Below, piece after piece: positions 14,769 through 21,042 of a DNA stretch of 21,042 bases. The stretch is from assembly GCA_958447445.1 (NCBI GenBank), contig CAUDAE010000018.1:1-21042 (forward strand). The letters run 5' to 3'. Position numbers and translations under genes: made by a program. Source of the DNA: an uncultured Collinsella sp. (lineage in GTDB: Bacteria; Actinomycetota; Coriobacteriia; Coriobacteriales; Coriobacteriaceae). The notes beneath the pieces were generated by a model that worked only from the letters and a program-made list of their open reading frames with translations, was not told the origin of the DNA and made no database searches. Within the stretch, counting starts at the first letter, position 1, and every line of letters starts with the position of its first letter.

Positions 14769-14834
14769 TTGATGAAGGAAAAAGCTGCTGGTAATCTATG
14801 GGACGTCATAGAACGTTTGCATTGTGCAAACGTT
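14769..14834 (+). promoter_or_regulatory. Operon promoter and palindromic operator
   Basis: TTGATG (14769-14774), 17 bases, TAATCT (14792-14797) is a plausible promoter with a weak -10. Fifteen bases further, AACGTTTGCA (14812-14821) and TGCAAACGTT (14825-14834) form a perfect 10-bp inverted repeat with a TTG spacer. Its place just downstream of the expected transcription start suits a repressor, most simply the neighbouring GntR protein, although the sequence is not the classic GntR consensus and resembles LacI-type sites as well. Confidence 0.6.
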
Positions 14835-14876
14835 GAAGCGAGATGCGATGCAGTCTCGAGTTCTTTGGAGGTATCT

Positions 14877-16340
14877 ATGTCAGATACGAAGGCGAAGAAG
14901 ACAAACAGACGTTTTAAGTTCAAATTACCGCATGTCTATACGATTATGTTCTTGCTGATCGTTGTCTTTGCGGTCTTGACTTGGATCGTTCCCTCTGGTC
15001 AGTATCAGCGCAAGACGATTTCGACAGCGGCGGGCGAGCGTGAGGTCGCCGTTGCTGGAACCTATGAACAGGTCGATAAGAGCTACACCGATTCCGAGAC
15101 CGGCGAGACCATCAATCTGGGCCAGGATATCTTCGCGGTCCTGCAAGCGCCCACTAAGGGCATCCAGGAGGCTGCCGACGTCGTTGCGTTCGTCTTATTG
15201 ATTGGCGGATCGTTCGCGATCATCACCAAGACCAACGCTTTGAATGCCGGCATGAGCCGTGTGATTAAAAAGCTCAAGAACAAGGACATCCTCATCATTC
15301 CCATCACGATGACATTGCTGTCCATTTGCGGCACTACGTTTGGCATGTCTGAGGAAGCCCTGCCGTTCTATGCCATCTTCATTCCCATCATGATGGGTAT
15401 CGGCTATGACTCGATGACGGCATTCATCATCTGCTTCCTTGGTCCTAACCTGGGATATTGTGCTTCGACCATCGACCCGTTTAATGTTTTGATCGCCCAA
15501 GGCATCATTGGCATCGAAGGTAATCCGCAACTGTGGCTGCGCGCCGTTTCTTGGGTCATCTTCACTGCCGTCGGTATCGCATGGGCCATGCGCTACGCCA
15601 TGCGCGTCAAGAAAAACCCCGAGTCGTCCATTGTGTACGAGGACGATAAGCTCAAACGTGTTGAGTTTTCCGTGACCGATGCCTCCATCGAGGAAGAGTT
15701 CACTATCCGTCAGAAGCTCGTGCTTATCGATTTTGCTTGCGGTATGGGCATTATCGTCTGGGGTCTTGTTACCCAGGGCTGGTACATGAATCAGATTTCC
15801 GCCGTGTTCCTTGGCATGGGCTTGCTTGCCGGCATCCTGGGCGGCCTTGACCAGCAGACGATCGCAGAGGAGTTCGTTAAGGGTCTCGCCGACTTTGCGT
15901 ACGCTGCCGTCGTTATCGGTATCGCTCGCGGTATTCTGGTCATCGCCGAGGGCGGCATGATCATCGACACCATCCTCCAGGCGCTCGCTACTGCGCTCGC
16001 CGGTGCACCCGCCGCCGTCTACACCACGTTTATGTATGTCGTCCTTGGCCTGCTCTCTTTGCTGGTTCCCTCGAGTTCTGGCCTGGCGGCGCTCACCATG
16101 CCCGTTATGGGCCCCCTGACCGAGCTCATGGGCCTCAATCCCGAGGCGGCCGTCACCGCGCTCCAGTTTGCCAACCAGACCATCAACACCATCAGCCCCG
16201 TGGCGGGTATGACGGTCGCCGGCCTTGCCGTGGCTAAGATTTCGTTTGGCCAATGGTGGAAGACCATTTGGAAATTCTTCATCTTCATGGTCGTCTTTGG
16301 CCTGGTCATTACTGCCATTTCCGGCATGCTTCCGGCGTAG
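14877..16340 (+). CDS. YfcC/DcuC-superfamily membrane transporter
   Basis: 487 aa from ATG at 14877 with TGGAGG upstream. Integral membrane protein with about 11-13 helices: a charged N-terminus, first helix ~20-40 (IMFLLIVVFAVLTWIVPSGQY), an external loop to ~85, then two halves with re-entrant-type segments (TTFGMSEEALPFYAIFIPIMM; SSSGLAALTMPVMGPL and ANQTINTISPVAGM). This layout is that of the YfcC family, related to DcuC and to Arg/Orn antiporter-like and peptide-type carriers. As first gene of the operon it most likely imports the substrate. Salmonella FraA for fructose-asparagine is also a Dcu-type carrier, which supports an Amadori amino acid as cargo; that is inference. Confidence 0.88.
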   Translation: MSDTKAKKTNRRFKFKLPHVYTIMFLLIVVFAVLTWIVPSGQYQRKTISTAAGEREVAVAGTYEQVDKSYTDSETGETINLGQDIFAVLQAPTKGIQEAADVVAFVLLIGGSFAIITKTNALNAGMSRVIKKLKNKDILIIPITMTLLSICGTTFGMSEEALPFYAIFIPIMMGIGYDSMTAFIICFLGPNLGYCASTIDPFNVLIAQGIIGIEGNPQLWLRAVSWVIFTAVGIAWAMRYAMRVKKNPESSIVYEDDKLKRVEFSVTDASIEEEFTIRQKLVLIDFACGMGIIVWGLVTQGWYMNQISAVFLGMGLLAGILGGLDQQTIAEEFVKGLADFAYAAVVIGIARGILVIAEGGMIIDTILQALATALAGAPAAVYTTFMYVVLGLLSLLVPSSSGLAALTMPVMGPLTELMGLNPEAAVTALQFANQTINTISPVAGMTVAGLAVAKISFGQWWKTIWKFFIFMVVFGLVITAISGMLPA

Positions 16341-16349
16341 GTGGTTGTG

Positions 16350-17933
16350 ATGTCTGATCGTTTGACGGTCCTGACGTCTAAGAGCGTCTTTACCGGTACG
16401 GGGGACCTGCCGTTTGAAGGTTTCGTAGCGGTCCGTGGCAATCGAATTGAGGCTGTTGGCACCAAGTGTGAGGCGGCTTCGTATTTGACCCAGGCGGACG
16501 AGGTAGTTGACCTGGGCGACCGCACCGTCATGCCCGGCCTGATCGATGTGCATACCTTCTATACAGGTTGGGCACTGCGGACGTTGGGGTCTGATCTGTC
16601 CGGCGTCGCTGATGCCAAAGAGGCCGTGTCGCTCTTGCATGCATGGAAAGAAGGTCATCCGGATTGCGCGGCGGCTTTTGGCCACAACCTGCCCGAAACG
16701 TTGGCATCGGATGCCGAGAACGCAAATACGGCAGCTGTGCTTGACGATTGTTTTGGCGACATCCCCGTCGTCTGCTTTACACCGGGAGCGGAGACCTGCG
16801 TTCTCAACGCTGCCGCCAGTGCGCGATACGGTTTTACGCCCCAGGCGTGCTATGCCGAGAAGATCTGGCGCATGATGAGCGATTTCCTCGCGCTGCCCGA
16901 GGTGCGTGCCGGGTATTCGGACTACATGAGCATGCTTAACGAGCGCGGCGTTACCGCCATCAAGGAGATGGCGTTTGATGACTACTACGGCTTTGCCGAC
17001 GAAATGGCTCGCCGTGAGGAATCTGGTGAGCTGACGGTTCGTGTCTCTATGATGTCGCAACCGGTGGGTGCCGGTGCAAATCTGGCATATGCCCGCGAGG
17101 CGCGAGAGCGCTTCCGGGGACCGTTCGTTCGTTTTTCTGGCTTCAACCGTATGACCGATCGCGGCGTATGGGTGGGGCTTGCCGAGATGATAGACCCCTA
17201 TGAGGACACGGCCGATGCGGGCGCTGCCGGCAAGACGGTCGTCGAGGAGCCAGAGTGGGATCTGATTGAGAACGAGCTGCGTGCAATTGATGCTGACGGC
17301 TTCCGATATTCCTTGCATTGCCAGGGCGATGGCGCCGTTCGCCGCACCGTGGCGCTCTATGCCTCGCTGCCTCGAGACGAGCATGGACGGATGCTTCGCC
17401 GCCATGCGATTACCGATCTCGAGAACTCTGACCCGACCGATCTTGTCGAGTTTGGCAAGTTAGGTGGAATTTGCGAGGTCTATCCGCAGATTCTGACGCT
17501 GGACCGGCGCGAGGATTGCCTATCGATGATGCGTCGACAAATTGGCGAGACGCGACTTTTGCACAGCTGGAATCGCCGCGACATGGAAGATTCCGGATGC
17601 ACAGTGTGCTGTGGAACGGATTTGCCGCTGCTGATTCCGAGCCTGGGCGAGTCAATCTACAGCGCGTGCGGCGGATTCTTCGCCGACGGACTGCCTGTGA
17701 ATGAGGTCAACACGCTGACGCTTGTCGAGCTCTTGCGCGCTTGGACTGCCGGGGGCGCGTACGATCTGATGCGCGAAGACGAGCTGGGTACGCTCGAGGT
17801 CGGCAAGCTTGCCGATATCTGCGTGCTCGATCGGGATGTGTTTGACCTCGATTATCGCGACGCACGCGATCTTGCGGTTGATATGACGATGTCGGACGGA
17901 CAAATCGTGTTCGATCGAAATAAGGAGGCATAA
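16350..17933 (+). CDS. Amidohydrolase (YtcJ-like, amidohydrolase_3) with altered HxH motif
   Basis: 527 aa from ATG at 16350, nine bases after the transporter stop; GTG at 16341 is an alternative. N- and C-terminal beta-sandwich segments flank a TIM-barrel-type hydrolase (RTVMPGLIDVH near 58; LGTLEVGKLADICVLDRDVF near the end). Metal-site candidates are His68, His323 (SLHCQGDGA), His352 (RRHAITDLEN) and Asp424 (CGTDLPL). The usual HxH at the first strand reads H68-T-F70, so one ligand is missing or supplied elsewhere. Relatives cleave C-N bonds in N-acyl, hydantoin or formamide substrates. In this operon it may trim an amide or peptide bond before or after uptake; no signal peptide is visible, so it acts in the cytoplasm. 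It overlaps no neighbour and frlC follows after one base. Confidence 0.88.
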   Translation: MSDRLTVLTSKSVFTGTGDLPFEGFVAVRGNRIEAVGTKCEAASYLTQADEVVDLGDRTVMPGLIDVHTFYTGWALRTLGSDLSGVADAKEAVSLLHAWKEGHPDCAAAFGHNLPETLASDAENANTAAVLDDCFGDIPVVCFTPGAETCVLNAAASARYGFTPQACYAEKIWRMMSDFLALPEVRAGYSDYMSMLNERGVTAIKEMAFDDYYGFADEMARREESGELTVRVSMMSQPVGAGANLAYAREARERFRGPFVRFSGFNRMTDRGVWVGLAEMIDPYEDTADAGAAGKTVVEEPEWDLIENELRAIDADGFRYSLHCQGDGAVRRTVALYASLPRDEHGRMLRRHAITDLENSDPTDLVEFGKLGGICEVYPQILTLDRREDCLSMMRRQIGETRLLHSWNRRDMEDSGCTVCCGTDLPLLIPSLGESIYSACGGFFADGLPVNEVNTLTLVELLRAWTAGGAYDLMREDELGTLEVGKLADICVLDRDVFDLDYRDARDLAVDMTMSDGQIVFDRNKEA

Positions 17934-17934
17934 G

Positions 17935-18786
17935 ATGTCTGAATCCAAACCGACGCTGCGCCGCGAGCAGATTGCGGGCATGAATATCCACTACATCATG
18001 TGGTCGCTCGATTACTTCCTTGATGTGCAGCAGCGTTTGGGCTTTGAGTCCATTGAGCTGTGGTGCGCAGAGCCGCATGTGACGCTCGACCACACGGGCT
18101 ACTTTGAGGCTGAGGTCCTGGCGAAAAAGGCTGCAGACCGTGGGCTTAGGTATCGTACTCTGTGCCCCGAGAACGTTGTCTATCCTTGGCAGTACTGCGC
18201 ACGCAAACCGCTGCATGAACAGCGCAGCCTGGCGTACTTTAAGCACGGCATTGAGCTCGCCGAGGTACTTGGGTGCGACCGTATGTCCGTCAACTCGGGC
18301 TGGGGCGACTGGGACGAGGACCGCGAGGAAGCCTGGAAGCGCAGCCGCGAGCACTTGTCCATTCTGGCGGAGTATGCCGGCGAGCACGGTCTGGTGCTTA
18401 CGATGGAAAGCCTGCGTCCCGAGGAGAGCAACCTTGTGACGACGGTTTCCGATGCGAAGCGCATGATTGACGAGGTCGCGAGCCCGTACTTACAGCCCAT
18501 GGTTGATACAACCGCGATGGGCGTTGCTGGCGAGACGCTCGAGGACTGGTTTGCCACCTTTGGTGATGGGGCAATTCACGAGATGCACTTTATCGACGGT
18601 GACCCGTATGGACATCTGGTGTGGGGCGATGGCAAGCACGATATGGACGCCTTCGTTGCCACACTCAACGCCCATGGTTTCGACGGCATGCTGGGCCAGG
18701 AGATCACGGACGGTCGTTACTACGATGACCCGGCGGCGGCAGATGCCAAGAACATGGCCGCATTCGAGAAATATCTGATTGACTAA
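17935..18786 (+). CDS. frlC: FrlC-like sugar epimerase (xylose isomerase-like TIM barrel)
   Basis: 283 aa from ATG at 17935 with AAGGAGG inside the end of the previous gene. AP-endonuclease/xylose-isomerase-type TIM barrel with the full metal set Glu158 (LTMESL), Asp191 (PMVDTTAMG), His218 (EMHFIDGD) and Glu256 (LGQEI). It resembles E. coli FrlC (fructoselysine 3-epimerase) in order and spacing: LGFESIELWCAEPH, a TLCPENVVYPW block where FrlC has TPETNGYPYN, and EESNLVTT matching ESNVV. FrlC-type enzymes interconvert the C3 epimers of fructoselysine (psicoselysine). Context with the SIS and PfkB genes supports an Amadori pathway. The exact substrate is not proven. Confidence 0.82.
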   Translation: MSESKPTLRREQIAGMNIHYIMWSLDYFLDVQQRLGFESIELWCAEPHVTLDHTGYFEAEVLAKKAADRGLRYRTLCPENVVYPWQYCARKPLHEQRSLAYFKHGIELAEVLGCDRMSVNSGWGDWDEDREEAWKRSREHLSILAEYAGEHGLVLTMESLRPEESNLVTTVSDAKRMIDEVASPYLQPMVDTTAMGVAGETLEDWFATFGDGAIHEMHFIDGDPYGHLVWGDGKHDMDAFVATLNAHGFDGMLGQEITDGRYYDDPAAADAKNMAAFEKYLID

Positions 18787-18847
18787 AACAACTATCGGCC
18801 ACGCAACCAACGTCATTGATTGCGGCCAAACAAGAAAGGAACTGGAT

Positions 18848-19816
18848 ATGAACGCACACGATCTGATCAAAGAGGCAATTGCCGAGAAGGGCAAGTTCGA
18901 CAGCGTCTACTGGATTGCTTGCGGTGGCTCCATGATCGATTTGATCCCGGCTCATGAGCTTCTGCAGCGCGAGGCAACCACCTTCGCTTCGTATATCTAT
19001 ACGGCTCGCGAGTTCGATATCATGCGTCCGCGTCGTCTGGGCGAGAAGTCCCTGGTCATCGCTTGTAGCCACAGTGGCAACACCCCCGAGGTCGTCGAGG
19101 GCTGCGAGATTGCCCTTGCTGCCGGCGCTACGGTGATCGCCCAGACCGACAACGCTGGATCCAAGATCGACTCCGGCAAGTGGACCACGTGGGTCTACCC
19201 ATGGGGCGAGGGCGTGCCGCAGGCCGAGGTCCCCGCTGGCATTTCGCTGTCGCTTGCAGCAGAGCTGCTCGATCAGCAGGAGGGCTACGCCGATCTTGCC
19301 GATATGTATGCCGGTATTGCCGAGATGGATAAGATTCTTCCCCCGGCACGCGAGAAGGTAAATGCCGAGCTGGGCGATCGCTTTGCCAAGCTTTGCCAGG
19401 AGCACGAGTTCTTCTATATTCTGGGCAGCGGTCCCAACTTTAGCCAGACCTACGGTTTCGCTATCTGCTCTCTTATGGAGATGCAGTGGCAGCACTGCAG
19501 CTACATCCACTCTGCCGAGTACTTCCATGGCCCCTTCGAGGCTACTCAGGATGGCGTATTTTACTTCCTGCAGATGGGCTCCAGCGAGTGCCGTGCTATG
19601 GACGAGCGCGCCCTGGCGTTCCTTAAGACGCATACCGATACGCTGATGGTGCTCGATGCCAAGGAGTACGGTATGGAAGCCGTGCCGGCGAGCGTCCGTG
19701 CCTATCTGGACCCGGTGCTGTTCTACGCCATGAACTGCGAGCTGCGTGCTGCACGCGGCAAGGTGTTTGATCACGATCCCGATTTCCGCCGCTATATGGG
19801 CGTCGTCGAGTACTAG
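18848..19816 (+). CDS. frlB: SIS-domain Amadori deglycase, FrlB-like
   Basis: 322 aa from ATG at 18848 (AAGGA upstream; earlier in-frame codons lack a ribosome site). Two SIS domains: the first has IACGGS (23-28) and SHSGNTPE (74-81), the second YILGSGPNFSQTYGF (190-204) and the EYFHGPFE block (224-231). The C-terminus DHDPDFRRYMGVVEY closely parallels E. coli FrlB. FrlB/FraB enzymes split a 6-phosphofructosyl-amino acid into glucose 6-phosphate and the free amino acid, feeding pgi-type metabolism. The kinase follows after 14 bases. Choice between fructoselysine, fructose-asparagine or another conjugate is open. Confidence 0.87.
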   Translation: MNAHDLIKEAIAEKGKFDSVYWIACGGSMIDLIPAHELLQREATTFASYIYTAREFDIMRPRRLGEKSLVIACSHSGNTPEVVEGCEIALAAGATVIAQTDNAGSKIDSGKWTTWVYPWGEGVPQAEVPAGISLSLAAELLDQQEGYADLADMYAGIAEMDKILPPAREKVNAELGDRFAKLCQEHEFFYILGSGPNFSQTYGFAICSLMEMQWQHCSYIHSAEYFHGPFEATQDGVFYFLQMGSSECRAMDERALAFLKTHTDTLMVLDAKEYGMEAVPASVRAYLDPVLFYAMNCELRAARGKVFDHDPDFRRYMGVVEY

Positions 19817-19830
19817 AAGGGACAAAGGCC

Positions 19831-20694
19831 ATGGCATTTAACGTTAACGCGCTCGGATTTGGCGACAACGTCGTCGACCGCTACGAGCATATCCACACCA
19901 TGTATCCTGGCGGCAACGCGGTGAACTTCGCCGTTTATGCCAAGAAATGCGGTGCCGCACGCTCCGCATACATGGGCATTTTTGGCAATGACGCCGCTGC
20001 CGAGCATGTCATTGCAAGCCTCGAGGATGAGGGTATCGAGCTTGACAAGTGCGAGCAGATGATTGGCGAGAACGGAGCGGCTCGCGTGACCGTCGTTGAC
20101 GGTGACCGTGTCTTCCTTGGCTCCAACGAGGGCGGTATCCGTGGCGATGCGCGCTATGTCCTCGATCGCTTTGATCTTGCGTACATGAAGCAGTTCGATG
20201 TGGTTCATTCGGGCAACTATTGCTTTACCGAGCGCGAGCTGCCCAAGCTGAAGGCTGCGGGCGTCACGGTCTCTTTTGACTTTTCGGACGACTCCACCGA
20301 CGAGTACTACGAGCAGATTGCGCCCTACGTCGATTTTGCTTTCTTTAGTGCGGCGGATGCCGCGAGTGAGGACGAGATTCGCGAGCGTCTGGCATGGGTG
20401 AAGGGCCTGGGTCCGCGTTTTGTGTCGGCTACGGCGGGCGCCGAGGGCTGCATTGCTTACGACGGCGAGCGTTATTACCGTCAGCTGGCTAAACCGGTAA
20501 CGGACATGAAGGACACCATGGGGGCGGGCGACTCGTTCCTCACCTCGTTTTTGATGTGCTATCTCGATTCCGCCAAGCGTGGCGAGGATGGCGCCGAGGC
20601 CATCGAGCGCGCGCTCGACTTTGCTGCCGGGTTTGCCTCGACCGTGTGCGGCATGGAAGGTTCTTGGGGCCACGGAGCACCAATCGTCGAATAG
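19831..20694 (+). CDS. frlD: PfkB-family sugar kinase, FrlD-like (fructoselysine 6-kinase type)
   Basis: 287 aa from ATG at 19831. Ribokinase/PfkB fold: GFGDNVVDRYE at the start, the FrlD-like MYPGGNAVNFAVYAKKCGA block (24-42), SFDFSDD in the middle, and the catalytic DTMGAGDSF (228-236, base Asp234). E. coli FrlD shares YPQ...SGGNAVNVAVY and FDFSD. The expected reaction is ATP-dependent phosphorylation at C6 of the fructosyl-amino acid, giving the FrlB substrate. It is the last gene before a strong intercistronic terminator. Confidence 0.87.
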   Translation: MAFNVNALGFGDNVVDRYEHIHTMYPGGNAVNFAVYAKKCGAARSAYMGIFGNDAAAEHVIASLEDEGIELDKCEQMIGENGAARVTVVDGDRVFLGSNEGGIRGDARYVLDRFDLAYMKQFDVVHSGNYCFTERELPKLKAAGVTVSFDFSDDSTDEYYEQIAPYVDFAFFSAADAASEDEIRERLAWVKGLGPRFVSATAGAEGCIAYDGERYYRQLAKPVTDMKDTMGAGDSFLTSFLMCYLDSAKRGEDGAEAIERALDFAAGFASTVCGMEGSWGHGAPIVE

Positions 20695-20764
20695 CTTAAG
20701 AAAGCGTACGGCGGTCTGGCTATGAGGCCTTGGACAGCCGATGCAAAACAATAAGCGAAACGCG

Positions 20765-20798
20765 AAAAGGGGGCTCGCCATGTGGCGGGTCCCCTTTT
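20765..20798 (+). terminator. Strong terminator between the two kinase genes
   Basis: A 16-bp stem with two G-U pairs (20765-20780 with 20783-20798) has AAAAGGGG and CCCCTTTT at its base, so the T tract is part of the stem. It ends 17 bases before the next ATG. The second kinase therefore depends on read-through or is expressed at a lower level. Confidence 0.8.
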
Positions 20799-20815
20799 GA
20801 ACATTGGAGAAGACC

Positions 20816-21042
20816 ATGGGTATTAAAGCGTGTGCGGCTGGTTTTTGCTGCGCGGACGTCTATCAAAACATCGGCGTGTTCTATCCGACTGGTAATGGCA
20901 TTGACTGGGGTATCCATCTTGCACGAATGGGCGTTTCGGTATCCGCCGTGTCGGTTGTCGGCAAGGACGAGTACGGAGACAAGATGAGAGAGGCGCTGGC
21001 CGCTGAGGGGTTCGATATCGCACATCTGCGGGTGGAAGATGG
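20816..21042 (+). CDS. Second PfkB-family kinase, FrlD-like (partial, cut by window end)
   Basis: First 75 codons only, from ATG at 20816 with TTGGAGA upstream. The start (MGIKACAAGFCCADVY), the YPTGNGIDWGIHLARMG block and VSVVGKDEYGDKMREALAAEGFDI show a PfkB-family kinase related to FrlD, although the usual GGN of the substrate loop reads TGN. It is a second, diverged kinase in the same locus, perhaps for another Amadori compound or epimer. The catalytic C-terminus is outside the window. Confidence 0.8.
   Translation, partial: MGIKACAAGFCCADVYQNIGVFYPTGNGIDWGIHLARMGVSVSAVSVVGKDEYGDKMREALAAEGFDIAHLRVED

Noticed and set aside
14682..14876. Longer N-terminus for the YfcC-type transporter
   Set aside because: The extension would include the promoter, the operator palindrome and part of a hairpin; the ATG at 14877 has TGGAGG upstream.
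15195..17405. Minus-strand open frame of 736 codons opposite the transporter and amidohydrolase
   Set aside because: It crosses two well-identified plus-strand genes, has a low-complexity Arg/His/Gly/Asp composition and no recognisable domain. It is an antisense shadow of high-GC coding.
18787..18847. Regulatory hairpin between frlC and frlB (GGCC and GGCC arms)
   Set aside because: The arms pair only with a bulge and there is no T tract; too weak to list as a feature.

Overview
The window looks like chromosomal DNA of a gut actinobacterium of the class Coriobacteriia, most likely a Collinsella. The grounds are high-GC coding with strong codon bias, strong AGGAGG-type ribosome sites with frequent GTG/TTG starts, a Gram-positive-type SOS box, a DUF3793-flavodoxin pair, and an Amadori-sugar (frl-like) locus. 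No RNA gene, CRISPR array, insertion sequence or integrase was seen.

Left part (1-6.9 kb). A polar amino acid ABC transporter (permease with an unusual exported N-terminal domain, plus ATPase) ends at a bidirectional terminator. On the other side of it lies a minus-strand DUF3793-flavodoxin operon whose promoter overlaps a DtxR/IdeR-like palindrome. Divergent from that is a membrane-anchored HMA (copper chaperone-type) protein behind a CsoR-like operator. A minus-strand SOS cassette follows: a UmuC-type Y-family polymerase and a YolD-like partner, with a textbook promoter and LexA box. Next is an orphan, shortened iron-alcohol-dehydrogenase-like protein flanked by copies of a 28-bp repeat.

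Middle part (6.9-13.8 kb). Glucose-6-phosphate isomerase (pgi) is followed on the minus strand by a three-gene unit: an unrecognised 296-aa protein, a ClpP-type serine protease with an intact catalytic triad, and a VirD4/TraG-type ATPase without membrane helices. The protease and ATPase genes overlap by 8 bases and no relaxase or mating-channel gene is nearby. This pairing is the best candidate here for an undescribed system, perhaps a protease driven by a coupling-protein-type motor. Two plus-strand HAD phosphatases follow.

Right part (13.8-21 kb). A GntR/UTRA regulator precedes a plus-strand operon: YfcC/DcuC-type transporter, amidohydrolase, FrlC-like epimerase, FrlB-like SIS deglycase, FrlD-like PfkB kinase, and the start of a second PfkB kinase cut by the window edge. 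Together these read as uptake, trimming, phosphorylation and deglycation of a fructosyl-amino acid or related Amadori compound. The layout recalls Salmonella fra and E. coli frl, but with a different transporter and hydrolase set. A 10-bp inverted repeat just downstream of the predicted promoter is the likely operator.
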